A DNA stretch of 64,000 bases from Sipunculus nudus (GCA_026874595.1 CM049306.1:73779642-73843641); one strand, 5' to 3'; counted from the first letter of the stretch, positions 39,201-45,900 are shown. Notes: generated by a model not told the origin, from the letters alone. Translations and numbers: made by a program.

Positions 39201-42101
39201 AGTACTGTTAAGTGGCAATGATGGGGGTATTAAAAGAAACAAAAACAAGAAAAGGATAACAGGTGACGCCACAAGATTCTGGTACATGACAACACTATCC
39301 AAGACCTTCGGTCAACTTTATTTTCAGATCAATGCATGCAAGTTTTCTTGATATTTTTTAAGAATTTGTGTGATTTTCCCCAAAAATGGACTTATTGAAG
39401 GTCAAGGTCACTCTCCTAACAAAGGTCATGACCCCATTTGAAACAAGCTTTTTCCTCTCACCCATATCTATACACATGTCAATTTTGGGAAAGATCTGTA
39501 AAAATATTTTTTGAGTTATCGCATCCAAATAAAATCTCTGCGGCTACAGCGCAACTGTGCTTAATCCATAGAATCCCGAATTTGTCTGGGGATACAATTT
39601 ATAATAACTGGCGGGCCAGGTACTACACGAAGAAGGCCTGAGAAACCTCAACTATAGGAATCGGGGGCCTTGACTGGTCACTAAGTCAGTAACAATTTAA
39701 CTCAACCAAGGTTCCTGTGCAGAAAACCAGAGTATCTGTTAGCATCATCATAGTCATAATTGTCATGCATGAAAGAGCACATGTATGAACTTTCCACATC
39801 ACCCGAGACAGTAGGTCCATGTGCAGGGATGGTTTTAATTTTATGGATGTTTATATTTCTTCTGATTTGTGTCAATTTTGTGAGAGCCTTTTTTTTATAA
39901 CCATGACATTTTTATTTCCTACATTCTGGACTTAAAATGAAAGTAGTAAGATCAACATTTATTCAATCATTCACTCATTAAGTATCTACTCCAATTGTTG
40001 GTACATTTTTCTTACACCCCACTGGCACATGGCCTACACACGTTGGGTACCAGGCCAGTGTGCTGTCAGATTTAACAAAATGTAACAACATTGGCTCTAG
40101 GGTGGTCCTTGTTTTGGAATCCACAACTGCGATTTAAGATCACAGTTATGGCCCCGACCTGTACACTGTGGCTTTGTGATGGGGAAATTGTAGAAGATAC
40201 AAAAAAAAAATTTAGAAGTGCTGAATATTCACATCAAAATTCATCAGTTCTTGTCTTTATTAGTAAATGGGTCTTTCTGGCAACACTACTACGTTCTTAC
40301 TTTAATATTTTAATGAAACATCCCCAAACAATTCCTATATTGTAAGCCTGCTGTGATTAAGCATAATCGACTGGTACCCTACATGATCCCCTGTATTTTT
40401 GGGGTTTTTTTATGGAGGTAAGCACCCCTATTTTTTTAAATGCTTACATTTGCAGTATTCCATTTTGATTTTGGACTTAATGACAGGGCAGTATCACAGG
40501 CTTCCACTCATTTTATACCCTGGTGTTAACCAGACCCAGTGACTACTGCACCTGTGGGCCCTGAGTGTGTAATCGTCCCCGTTGCTGGGTCATATCACTG
40601 AGGAGCCATTGAAAGGTACATTCGTTTGTGAGTGAAACACCGCCGATGGGCATAGCCTTCCCATTAAGCCTGCAGAGCGCTGTGAAAAATCTCACTTCCT
40701 CGGCTGAGATTTGAACTCACAATCTCCCAGTTTTGAGTCTTGCGCTCTTCCCCTGAGCCACAGAAGCTGGTTGTTAATGCCCACTTTTTCAAGTGCCACC
40801 AGCAAATAATATCTGATTGGGGTTCCAGTGTAAATCCTGTTGCAAAGGACTGTGGAACATTCCATACAATCATGGCGCGCCCGACGTCTTCTCTATGTAA
40901 ACATTGAGGCTCTAGGTAAAATTATGGATATGTAAGGCATTTGAGGATTACATTGGTGTTACAACCTTTCAGAAGTTTCATAAAACATCCAAAGGCATCA
41001 AAATGGTAATATCTTATGTGGACACTGGATAAAAAGTCACTTTTATGATTCCAAAGGGTCTTTCTATTTGAAACCATACATGGTTTTCACAGTAGGGCAG
41101 AACTCAAGACATTGATAGAGAGGAGCAGAGCAAATGAGAATAAAGCATTTTGGGATGAGACAAGGGCGGTCCTTGCTGGGCTGGTAACAATTTCGCAAGT
41201 GGTGGGAACATGGCTAATGGATAAATATTCTTAATGTCATGTGATAGTAATCAGATAGTTTGATGTGGTGGGATCAAAATAGGAGCATAATATGACCTAT
41301 TACTTAATAAGACTACAGATCAATATTAAAATTGTTTTTAACTAAATGAGAACTTTTAACAAAGCAGTTTTCCAAAGGAGTATGACTAGTCTAGTTCTTT
41401 AAATTAATCCTGTAGTCATACTACATTTCCCTTGTAAATGGAAACAGATGAACAAATTGAATAAAATTTAAAGTTAAGGAATAAAACTGAAAAATGCTTC
41501 AACAAATAAAATTTGAATAATTTTCTTTGTCTTCAACAAATAATTTTTTGCCTTGTACTTGTTTTTATCTTATTGGTTAATTCTTCAATTATTTTTTTAG
41601 ATCTACCCATTTAACTCTTTGAGTTGGTGTAACTAGAGACACCATCATGATAAAATGAACGATAATAACCTGAAATAAATAAATATTATAATCATTAATC
41701 AAAATTCTAATAAAAAAAAATAAAATTTGAAATTATCACTGAAAACACATTCAGATGTCTAGACTGAGTAACATTGTCTCTCAGAAACTGCTTATAATAA
41801 AGTCAGCCTGTTTTGTGTCATATGAGATATTTAGTACACAACAGACAGTGCCAATTATTTTAAATTATTAAATTTGAACCCCTGGCCTGATGTGACCGAC
41901 CGGCCACCCCCCAAGATGAAAGAAATTTACCTCCATGGCCTGGCCGAGCTCCAGATCAAAAGTGACAACACAGACACAGTGTATCCAGTTGGAGAATTTG
42001 TCCCATGGTAACATGGTTGGGCTTAGGGGGGCGTCATCTGTCCAGGACCGCTCAGAAGTCGTTCTCACTCTCAGTCGGCTGAGCAGCTCTTCAGCTGCCA
42101 T
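2132..42101 (-). CDS. DENND6: DENND6 (FAM116) DENN-domain Rab exchange factor, 15 exons, 3' end outside window
   Basis: Whole-gene span. Fifteen minus-strand exons, each bounded by AG and GT, join into 1188 nt (396 codons) with matching phases and no stop. Recognisable blocks in order: [127 protein letters not shown]. These follow vertebrate DENND6A/B collinearly. The family is known as a guanine nucleotide exchange factor for Rab14 (DENND6A) acting in endocytic recycling. The upstream DENN/longin part and the central DENN region are present; the C-terminal third (about 200 residues against the roughly 600-residue human protein) lies left of position 1. Introns total about 39 kb and are packed with mobile elements. 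Invertebrates usually carry one copy, so A versus B is not assigned. Confidence 0.95.
2614..2676 (-). CDS. DENND6: DENND6 exon 14
   Basis: 63 nt. Two bases, then [20 protein letters not shown] and 1 base. The lysine-rich linker plus [10 protein letters not shown] matches vertebrate DENND6. Acceptor TTATTCCAG, donor CCAG|GTAAGC. It is 8.0 kb from exon 13. Confidence 0.95.
2677..4507. other. DENND6 intron 14 side, gene-free
   Basis: AT-rich, with short open frames of no recognisable origin on both strands; nothing else seen until the Helitron-like copy at 4508. The stretch 5377-6114 is likewise empty. Confidence 0.6.
4508..5376 (-). mobile_element. Helitron-like non-autonomous element (family 1, copy A), diverged
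   Basis: Starts CTAGAAAATAGGCAGTGGACAA (decayed hairpin) and ends GTTTTGGCAGCTACAGTTA. The interior has tandem units with degraded cores (GGTGGCACCACCAGTC near 4925 and 5067, GGTGGCGCCACC near 5205). It lies in the DENND6 intron between exons 13 and 14. Its divergence suggests an older insertion than the other copies. Confidence 0.65.
6115..6325. repeat. Tandem duplication, two units of about 99 bp
   Basis: Both units contain ATACCATGCTTCAAG, TTACACAT or TTTACATGTATG, and ACTTCAAAAGGA..TGCCATGTA-type text. Confidence 0.6.
6634..7527 (-). mobile_element. Family 2 Helitron-like element, older copy
   Basis: Left end AAGTGGCCCATGAGCCATGACA followed by CTCAGCTGAA (hairpin decayed, CTAG lost); right end GACTTTCAGTCAGCTGAGCT then AAAAATGG. 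The interior repeats TCACTGTGACCT/AATTTCAGGTTTCCAAG units. It lies in the DENND6 intron between exons 13 and 14. Confidence 0.6.
7620..10050 (-). mobile_element. Family 2 element with TGACCTTTGACC tandem array, probably composite
   Basis: Left end AAGTGACCCATGGGTCATGACG (hairpin GACCC-AT-GGGTC) then CTCAGCTG; right end CATGACTGAAAGTCAGATGA then GCTAAAAATGG. Between 8945 and 9790 units of about 145 bp repeat, each with TGTGACCTTGACCTTTGACC and a GGTAGGTGAGC..TATGTGAAAG stretch. The part 7700-8930 is mostly not repetitive and may be a separate insertion or host intron. Confidence 0.55.
10720..10811 (-). CDS. DENND6: DENND6 exon 13
   Basis: 92 nt. One base, then 30 codons with [20 protein letters not shown] and [10 protein letters not shown], then 1 base. 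This is the [12 protein letters not shown] hallmark of the family. Acceptor TTTACAG, donor GAAG|GTAAGT. Confidence 0.97.
11223..11318 (-). CDS. DENND6: DENND6 exon 12
   Basis: 96 nt. One base, 31 codons, 2 bases. It contains [20 protein letters not shown] followed by [11 protein letters not shown], the [12 protein letters not shown] block, which is almost identical to vertebrates. Acceptor CTTTTCAG, donor CC|GTAAGT. Confidence 0.96.
11533..12154. mobile_element. CpG-dense MITE with 47-bp terminal inverted repeats
   Basis: Both ends read AAGCCCAAAACA inward, continuing through GCGGGCGTCACGCGCGCGTC (left) for about 47 bp at roughly 85-90% identity. A further inverted copy of the terminal motif lies inside (12012-12056, GACGCGCGCGAGACGCACGC). 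Total 622 bp; no coding frame. No clean target-site duplication is visible. It is strikingly CpG-rich against a CpG-poor intron (DENND6 exons 11-12). Confidence 0.75.
12368..12745 (-). mobile_element. tRNA-derived SINE (family S2), older copy
   Basis: Collinear with 40395-40800: GGAGGTAACCACCTCCATTT tail side, CATGTCAGGGCAGTCGCACA, GGTGTTAACCAGGCCTGGTC, GCTGGGTCATACCATCTAGG, and a decayed tRNA-like head (CAAACTCAGAATCTCCCGTT). It lies in the DENND6 intron between exons 11 and 12. Confidence 0.65.
12906..12967 (-). CDS. DENND6: DENND6 exon 11
   Basis: 62 nt, 20 codons plus 2 bases: [20 protein letters not shown]. It matches the P-L-V-V-M-A-P-S-P block followed by the helix of the central DENN module. 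Acceptor TTTTCAG, donor CAG|GTAGTA (weaker than its neighbours). Confidence 0.94.
13515..13575 (-). CDS. DENND6: DENND6 exon 10
   Basis: 61 nt. One base completes Ser (Arg in human), then [20 protein letters not shown]. The Q-M-L-W-E-L-V core matches human Q-M-L-W-E-L-V-L-L-G-E. Acceptor TTGTTTCAG, donor GAG|GTAAGT. Confidence 0.95.
13930..14235 (-). pseudogene. Unrecognised hydrophobic reading frame with one internal stop
   Basis: From an ATG at 14235 the minus-strand frame gives seven residues, a TGA (14212-14214), then 93 open codons to a TAG at 13930. The protein is hydrophobic with three or four possible membrane segments (around [39 protein letters not shown]). Base composition is more balanced than the surrounding intron. 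It lies in the DENND6 intron between exons 9 and 10, same strand, with no evident splice links. A broken retrocopy of a small membrane protein is one reading; chance openness is the other. Confidence 0.3.
14766..14821 (-). CDS. DENND6: DENND6 exon 9
   Basis: 56 nt, 18 codons plus 2 bases, encoding [18 protein letters not shown]. The L-P-x-V-H-E-V-D-I-F string is diagnostic for the family and belongs to the central DENN region. Acceptor TTATTTCAG, donor CAG|GTGACA. It is separated from exon 8 by 6.98 kb. Confidence 0.95.
16421..16564. mobile_element. Small hairpin MITE with 25-bp arms
   Basis: Arms AGCCATGTTCCCATTGCCAG (16421-) and its inverted partner ending at 16564 match at 23 of 25 positions around a 94-bp loop. 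Parts of the loop (AACAAAATGTAACAAC) and of the flank to 16650 recur at 40060-40100 and 41200-41310, so this is probably a fragment or relative of the dispersed repeat there. The surrounding DENND6 intron (between exons 8 and 9) otherwise shows nothing coding. Confidence 0.55.
17346..17523. mobile_element. Tc1/mariner-like MITE, 178 bp
   Basis: Ends CAGTGGAACCTGTTTG and (inverted) AAGTGAAACCTGTGTA with TA at 17344-17345 and 17524-17525. The interior repeats GACCACC(T) and AAGACCAC motifs. It lies in the DENND6 intron between exons 8 and 9. Confidence 0.62.
19590..20951 (-). mobile_element. Helitron-like non-autonomous element (family 1, copy B), both ends present
   Basis: Starts CTAGAATATGGGTAGTCAACA (hairpin slightly decayed) and ends with GTTTTGGCGGATACAATTA, the inverted partner of TGTATCCGCC near its start. 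The tandem interior has GGTGGCGCCACC cores near 19919, 20069, 20199 and 20476. It lies in the DENND6 intron between exons 8 and 9. Confidence 0.78.
21169..21250. repeat. (AT)n microsatellite
   Basis: Uninterrupted AT dinucleotides over 21170-21236, then slightly broken TTTATATATATATAATTAT. A likely length-variable site. A shorter (TA)n lies near 17197-17214. Confidence 0.95.
21798..21860 (-). CDS. DENND6: DENND6 exon 8
   Basis: 63 nt, 21 codons, phase 0 to 0: [12 protein letters not shown] onwards to NSAV. The A/V-R-I-P start and the length of 21 match the corresponding vertebrate exon; the rest is divergent. Acceptor TTTTTTTTCAG, donor GTG|GTAAGT. Confidence 0.9.
22258..22337 (-). CDS. DENND6: DENND6 exon 7
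   Basis: 80 nt. Two bases, then 26 codons beginning [20 protein letters not shown] and ending VIQ. Its acceptor (TACTCCAG) sits only about 8 bp from a minisatellite (22345-22463), so the branch-point region lies inside repeated DNA. Donor CAG|GTAAAC. Confidence 0.96.
22345..22463. repeat. Minisatellite of about 23-26 bp, five units, next to a splice acceptor
   Basis: Units of the form ACATAAAAACATAGGAAAGG repeat five times. On the minus strand this is the T-rich tract immediately upstream of the DENND6 exon 7 acceptor (AG at 22338-22339). Confidence 0.85.
23005..23830 (-). mobile_element. Helitron-like non-autonomous element (family 2), both ends
   Basis: Starts CTAGG followed by the perfect hairpin GACCC-AC-GGGTC (23010-23021) and CTCAGCTGAA. 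It ends with CAGCTGACTTACAGTCAGCTG-type inverted repeats and GCTAAAAATG. The minus strand therefore begins with a TAGCTCAGCTGA repeat and closes with hairpin, CTAG, TT, the same plan as family 1 with unrelated sequence. The interior has TGTGACCTTAACC/TGACCTTGACC repeats and a GGTGGCGCCACC near 23464. Confidence 0.7.
23831..24195. repeat. Fragment of family 1 tandem array
   Basis: Three units with GGTGGCACCACCAGTCTTG or close variants near 23837, 23964 and 24097 (about 130 bp apart), each followed by TAT-rich text and TTCAG.TGATATATCAAA. It directly abuts the end of the family 2 element at 23830, with neither terminal structure of its own. Confidence 0.6.
24437..24503. repeat. Short minisatellite, three units of about 24 bp
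   Basis: CCTATGAGGTGATCACATGG, CCATGAGGTGTTCACATGTC, CCATGAGGGGATCACATGCC in tandem. Around it (24200-24560) CTGCACTGAGTGAACTC and TTGACCT strings recur loosely. Confidence 0.75.
24780..26500. mobile_element. Tandem-array element, Helitron-like family 4, hairpin decayed
   Basis: Two long direct copies about 1.16 kb apart (GACCCCC.TACAAAAAAAGG at 24840 and 25998) share ATTTGGTGATGATAGCTCC and TTTTTGGACAGATGACTA; shorter partial units lie at 25660-25980. The right end, CAGACGACGGACACCGGACG then CATCGCATAAGCTCACAGG..GCTAAAAAT, resembles the family 2 terminus (GCTAAAAATG). It lies in the DENND6 intron between exons 6 and 7. Confidence 0.5.
26583..26688 (-). CDS. DENND6: DENND6 exon 6
   Basis: 106 nt, 35 codons plus 1 base. 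It starts [20 protein letters not shown] and ends EPGLEA, the end of the upstream DENN (longin-like) region. Acceptor TTTTTTTCAG, donor GCAG|GTAAGT. Confidence 0.96.
27094..28212 (-). mobile_element. Helitron-like non-autonomous element (family 1, copy C), 5'-truncated
   Basis: CTAG plus hairpin TAGTCGACAAGCGACTA at the left (27094-27122), then palindromic cores near 27245, 27394, 27518, 27665, 27800 and 27944. It ends abruptly after GAACGCGGCTGCGGCGTC without the terminal repeat. It makes up most of the DENND6 intron between exons 5 and 6. Confidence 0.78.
28523..28603 (-). CDS. DENND6: DENND6 exon 5
   Basis: 81 nt, 27 codons, phase 0 to 0: [20 protein letters not shown] then RRGYFQK, the Y-G-x-V-Y-F-R-Q block. 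Acceptor TTTCGCAG, donor AAAAG|GTAAAT. Confidence 0.95.
29169..29360. mobile_element. Tc1/mariner-like MITE, 192 bp
   Basis: Ends CAGTGGAATCTCTC and (inverted) CAGAGAAACCTTAA, both followed inward by GTGGGCACC-type sequence, flanked by TA (29167-29168, 29361-29362). It ends 37 bp from DENND6 exon 4 on the donor side. Confidence 0.6.
29398..29507 (-). CDS. DENND6: DENND6 exon 4
   Basis: 110 nt. Two bases complete Gly, then 36 codons beginning [13 protein letters not shown] and ending NRDCPSALQ, equal to the G-C-x-G-D-T-Q-F block of DENND6. Acceptor CTCCAG, donor CAG|GTAACT. A mariner-like MITE ends only 37 bp from its donor side. Confidence 0.95.
30577..31690 (-). mobile_element. Helitron-like element (family 3) with exact 180-bp tandem repeats
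   Basis: The left end is CTAGAT followed by the perfect hairpin GTGTCG-GTA-CGACAC (30583-30597), preceded by AA (TT in element orientation). Then almost six units follow, marked by AGGAGCCGTAAAACAGTCAA and AACTCGATCTGTAACTG at 30840, 31021, 31201, 31381 and 31561, a 180-bp period held almost perfectly. The right end breaks off near 31690 with no terminal repeat. It lies in the DENND6 intron between exons 3 and 4. Confidence 0.72.
32275..32317 (-). CDS. DENND6: DENND6 exon 3
   Basis: A 43-nt exon encoding [14 protein letters not shown] plus the first base of Gly; this is one of the most conserved strings in the family. Acceptor follows a long T-run (TTTTTTTTCAG); donor CAG|GTCAGT; ends in phase 1. 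Confidence 0.95.
32819..32857 (-). CDS. DENND6: DENND6 exon 2
   Basis: A 39-nt exon encoding [13 protein letters not shown], matching the family's V-Y-P-x-H-x-K-L segment directly after exon 1. Acceptor TTTCAG, donor GAG|GTATGT, phase 0 on both sides. It lies 9.07 kb from exon 1 across a repeat-filled intron. Confidence 0.93.
32933..33178 (+). mobile_element. tRNA-derived SINE (family S1), older copy
   Basis: Collinear with the copy at 35035: GACCTGATTTCAATCTCATG (decayed B box), GAGAGTGGGTTGTAATGGCC, CTCCAGTTTCCTCCACCCC, GAATGCCTCATATTATTTAT, tail ACTAAATAAAGTTTATATT. It starts 76 bp upstream of the DENND6 exon 2 acceptor. Confidence 0.72.
33977..34923. mobile_element. Non-autonomous pogo/Tigger-like element, 0.95 kb
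   Basis: Left CAGTAGACCCTCATTTATCT and right end (TTTGGATAAATGATGCTTTACTG) are imperfect inverted repeats, flanked by TA (33975-33976, 34924-34925). The TTATCTGAA/TTATCCAAA text is typical of pogo-like ends. No transposase. It lies in DENND6 intron 1. Confidence 0.68.
35035..35277 (+). mobile_element. tRNA-derived SINE (family S1), well preserved
   Basis: A GC-richer 240-bp unit starting GGGGCCTGGACAGTCAAGG with a degenerate A box and a B box (GGATTTGATCCCC), a conserved central part (GAGTGGGTTGTAGTTGCCCG, CTCCGGTTTCCTCCGCC) and an AT-rich tail ending AAATAAATAAGTTTATAT. A second copy lies at 32933-33178. It lies in DENND6 intron 1. Its central domain may belong to one of the SINE superfamilies known in bivalves; this was not checked. 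Confidence 0.75.
36826..37205 (-). mobile_element. Family 2 element, 5'-truncated
   Basis: CTAGAGACCCATTGATCTCA then ATGATCAGCTGAATTTG at the left, followed by TGTGACATTGACCTTTGACC units. No right-hand terminal repeat is found, so the copy fades near 37205. It lies in DENND6 intron 1. Confidence 0.55.
38213..39600 (-). mobile_element. Helitron-like non-autonomous element (family 1 or close relative, copy D)
   Basis: The left end keeps only ACTTGGCAAGCGACTATGG of the hairpin; the right end is TGTCTGGGGATACAATTTA. The interior holds units with GGTGGCTCCACCTG, GTGGCACCACCTG and GGTGGCGCACCTG variants, and AAAATGCTC...AGGTCATGACCCC units in its right half. It lies in DENND6 intron 1. Confidence 0.55.
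40050..41310. repeat. Long dispersed repeat, copy P (interrupted by a SINE)
   Basis: Segments 40140-40380 and 40830-41160 match 46340-46620 and 46985-47265 in the same order and orientation (shared strings: GACCTGTACAC, AAATGGGTCTTTCTGGCAAC versus AATTGGGTCTTTCTGACAAC, GCAAAGGACTGTGG, AACATCCAAAG, ATTCCAAAGGG). The gap in this copy is the S2 SINE. No protein is recognisable. Confidence 0.55.
40395..40800 (-). mobile_element. tRNA-derived SINE (family S2)
   Basis: The minus-strand head reads GTGGCTCAGGGGAAGAGCGC (A box) and GAGTTCAAATCTCAGCC (B box), i.e. tRNA-like, at 40705-40775. The body extends left to 40395 (GGTGTTAACCAGACCCAGTG, GCTGGGTCATATCACTGAGG). A second copy is at 12368-12745. 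It splits the dispersed repeat found at 40.1-41.2 kb. Confidence 0.7.
41931..42101 (-). CDS. DENND6: DENND6 exon 1 (start codon)
   Basis: 57 codons from an ATG in CAAGATGG context. The first 30 residues are variable and polar; from residue 33 the sequence matches the family start ([20 protein letters not shown]). Donor GAG|GTAAAT, phase 0. Without splicing the frame runs on for about 20 meaningless residues. Confidence 0.95.
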
Positions 42102-42550
42102 CTTGCCACTACTATAGCCTCAATCATAAACATTTATTTTCATTAAAAATTCGAGAAGAATCTTGAATGATCACAGTTACATATTAATTTTGCTACGTAG
42201 TAAAGCCAAACATTTTCAAGCTAATTCACGAATGTTTAAATATGAAGTTTGAGATTACAATATCGCATGTCCGAAAACGAGGCTAGTCAACAAATCGGAA
42301 AATGGCTCTTTGACTGAGACAGGGAAGGAAGGGTTATATCTCGGCTTTCAGTAGGCTGGCGGTAAGTACATTCACAGGCATTTGAAGCTAATTCAAGACA
42401 GGAAAACACTGTTCTTATCAGATATTGTGCATGCGGATAATATTTCATCATATGTCATGCCGTCCTGTACTGGGCCGACTGTCATTTCCTCCACGGAAGT
42501 TTGTGAACTTGAGTCAAGATGGCGCTGCGCTGTTCCGGCCGAAGATTAAT
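42102..42550. promoter_or_regulatory. Putative DENND6 promoter region, possibly bidirectional
   Basis: Sequence just upstream of the DENND6 ATG. The ATG itself lies in CAAGATGGCAGC (42094-42105, minus), a YY1-like initiator; a second, stronger YY1-like site CAAGATGGCGCTGC lies at 42515-42528 on plus; an ETS-like ACGGAAGT lies at 42493-42500. No TATA box is obvious. YY1/ETS motifs are typical of TATA-less housekeeping promoters; start sites are inferred only. Confidence 0.45.
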
Positions 42551-42603
42551 TTGTTCTAATAATTTGCCCTTGCAAATTCATTACATGGTTGTTCCACATG
42601 TAG
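42519..42603 (+). other. Candidate 5' exon of a divergent transcript
   Basis: An ATG inside the plus-strand YY1-like site opens 28 codons (MALRCSGRRLICSNN...) ending exactly at a consensus donor (GTAG|GTGAGC, GT at 42604). It starts 418 bp from the DENND6 ATG on the opposite strand. The product is not recognised. It could be a small gene, a divergent non-coding transcript, or a 5' UTR exon of SLMAP joined to the acceptor at 52051 (that join meets a stop within four codons, so it would be untranslated leader). Confidence 0.25.
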
Positions 42604-42925
42604 GTGAGCATTTGTAAAAGAGGCTGATTCTTTGGACACGCCACATAGGTACATTTGCAGATGAACTGACGTTTATACCACCAGAAATTTGACAGCGTGC
42701 GCACCGGCTCACGGCTGATGTCCGGTTGTCATTTTTGACAAGTGTGGATTATGCCTCATGAGCAATGCATACATCTGTCAAATTTGCTGCCCTTAATGCT
42801 GTCCAGAACCTAGTATTCATGAACTGAATTGAAACAGAGATCAGTTTGTGTGAATTTTATCTTGACAGAGTCGAATTATTTCAGGAATACACTGTGCCCA
42901 GCCCAATGTATATAATTTCAGTGCA

Positions 42926-42933
42926 GTGTACTA
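42926..42933. repeat. Left target-site duplication of the hAT element
   Basis: GTGTACTA, identical to 46127-46134, immediately outside the left terminal inverted repeat. Confidence 0.93.
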
Positions 42934-45900
42934 TAGGGTTGGGACGATATGAGTTTTTCATATCATGATAAAAATATAAAACTTATCGCGATATATCGTG
43001 ATATCGTAATATCAGTACTTGTATTTCTTTTTGTGGTACTAAGCAAGACAATTGAAAAAAAATACTGAATATAAAAAGTAAACAAGCTCTGAATAATCTT
43101 AATTACATGAAAGATCCAGCTCTCATAAAACATACAAAATAAGCTTATCAAATAAAAATGAAAAATAAGGTAACCGTATCACAAGTAAAAAAATCATTCT
43201 TGCTTGTTGGATTACCTTGGTGCATCTTACATCATACATCATAGTGATCACTGATCAATGATCATACAGCAATCCTCAAGATTCAGTGAGGACTCATGAA
43301 TTACCACTAATCACTTTGTCAGAACCTTATATCATAGCCTCAATCATTAAAGATTAAGTGATGATAAATTTTTAGCCAGAAAAATCATCATATTAGCATT
43401 ATGTTGTAATAGTCTGTTTCTTGCTGGAGTGATAATCTGTCCACAACCACTGAACAGACGCTCGGAAGGCACACTTGTAGCTGGGATGCACAAGTATTTT
43501 CTAGCAAGTGCAGCGAGAAGTGGGTATGTATCTGTATTTTGTTTTCACCAAAGAAGTGGATCTTCATCCGTGTCGATTGTATTGCTTTCCAAATATCTGG
43601 CCATCTGGACTTCTGCTGATGATACGACTGCTGATTCATCTTGACTGTTAGTCTTATATTTCAGAGACATTGATCGAAGAACTGCAGATAGGCCACTTTG
43701 TTGTTTTGATTTCTTAGCTGGGGAGGCCTCTGTTTGTTCCGCAGACTCTGGAATCTCAGGCCCCTGACTTTTTGATCCTGAAATAGCTGCAGCTTCTTCA
43801 AGAACAGCATTCTTTGTATCCAGCAACTCACTTTCTTTGGATTCTGAATCACTTACAACAGATTTCTTAAACAAGTGGAAAGGCTTATCCTTAAAGCGAG
43901 GGTCCAAGAAACATGCTTTGTATATTATACTCTTTGGTTCAGGCAAGTCATATCTAGCCTGCAAATCTTTAAGAATGACTGCTTTGACTCTTTTCCCCAG
44001 AGGTTCATCTGTTGTTTTCTCTTCAAGTAGTTCATAGATATGTTGCAGGACTGGAACAACTGTTGACATGTAGATACATAGGAATCCCCACTTAGCATAT
44101 CAGTGAAGTTCACCAATGGAGATAAAACAGACTGAATATTCTCCAGTGTTTTGTAATCCTTGTCACTTGGATTAAGGTGCCACAACTGGCGGTTCTCAAG
44201 GAAGACTGCACATATGGCCTGTTGCTGTTCCAAAAATCTATCAATCATTTGGCTCTTTGACCCCCATCTTGTGCTGACATCATGAATTAATCTATGTTGG
44301 GGAAGTTCAAGCTGAACTTGCTTCTCACGAAGGTCCCTTTGACGCTTCCAGCTTCTGGCAAAAGCTTCAACAGCTTTTCTGCAGATTCTTACTGCACGTT
44401 CAACAACTTGATCATTAGTCCCTTTTGTAATTGCTAGGTCAAGGTTATGACCAAAGCAACTGAGCCTGGGAAGCTCCATGTCATGAAATGCTTTCACATT
44501 GTTTGATGCACTGTCAGTAGTTGCTGCTACTATCTTATTAGTTTTCAAGTCCCAGTCACTTAAAATGCTTGCCAAGGCAGTCACAATATTCTCAGCTGTA
44601 TGGTCTTTCATCATGGGAAACGCACCAAGGCACACATTATGCAATGTCCAGTTGCTGTCCACAAAATGAATAGTGAGACCCATATATGCTTCCATTGCTT
44701 GGGAAGTCCACATGTCAGTTGTAATGGCGAAATGATCAGCAAGAGCCAAGGTTTCTTTTACTTTGCCAACCACTCTGTCATGAATTTTGGGCACAACATG
44801 ATCCGAAAAGTACTTTCTGGAAGGCAATTTATACCTTGGCTCAAATTGTTTCAACATTTCTCTAAAGCCGTGCTGTTCTACAGTATGTAAAGGTCGCATG
44901 TCTTTGCATATGTATTGCGCTACGGCTTCGTTAAGCTGTGTCGCCCTTTTGGAATCGTTTGGAAATGGCACATATTTCTCAAAAGCCCTGCTTATTTCTG
45001 AAATGCTCTTAGTTTTTGATGAACCAGAAGTGGCATGTTTTACTTTTGTTATTTCCGCGTGTAAATTGGGATGTTTTTCCCTCAAATGTGCAAACATGTT
45101 TGACGTGTTTCCGCCTTTACTGGGCACGCGTTTCATACACTTTCTGCAGGTTGGGTTGTCAGTGTCCTCGTTATCCTTCACAAGTCCGAAATAATTCCAT
45201 ACGATTGACTTACTGTTTGTTTTCTTAATGAGCTGAATATTATCTTGCGCCACACTGGTTGATGGCGTTGCCGGGGCGGGAGTTTGAACCGCGGGAATTC
45301 CTGTAATTGCCGACAGTTGAGGCGTGCACGGACTTTCCGCCATGTTTTCTTTTAAACTTAAAGTCGGAGGAACACGGAAAATTTTCGGAGAGCGTTATTA
45401 ATTTGTAAAGTATCATTATTTTTAAAACACTTGTACCTAAATATTTTTATATGATACTGACTAGTTATTTGTCGATGTCTTCTCATACAATAAATTAATA
45501 AAATTGGGACATGAAATATTACAGTGAATTAGAATAAACTATATGATATGAGAGGTCTGTTCCATCCATAAAGTTTGCTTTGATATATGTGGCTAAACAT
45601 GCAACCCGTTTGTTATAATGGGCCCGGTCGCCCCGGAGACAATTTAACGGTGGTTTTATTGTGACTTAATATCGTCTCATGCATGTGAAAAGGATAAATA
45701 TTAAGTTAACACGGTAACCTTTTTATTATGTTGATTTCTCCGAGAATTCTCCGACGATAAGCATATAATATGTAAATCAGCCTTTCTGAGGGACCTTTTG
45801 ATTCGTCCAAGCGTTTGCAACTTCCCTACATTCCCGACTTATCCCGACCTCATTATACAGGCGGTTCCACATATACAGGAACTTAGAAACCTACGGTTTA

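Noticed and set aside
40690..40780. tRNA-like sequence with A and B boxes.
   Set aside because: It is the head of an S2 SINE: the body extends 300 bp beyond, a second copy exists, and there is no sign of a complete cloverleaf with a proper acceptor stem.
41570..41672. Minus-strand acceptor (TTATTTCAG|GTTATTATCG) followed by an open frame just after DENND6 exon 1.
   Set aside because: The translation ([11 protein letters not shown]...) has no similarity to DENND6, whereas 32819-32857 fits the expected segment with correct phase.
44600..45228. Plus-strand open frames of 70-98 codons.
   Set aside because: Antisense shadows of the hAT transposase.
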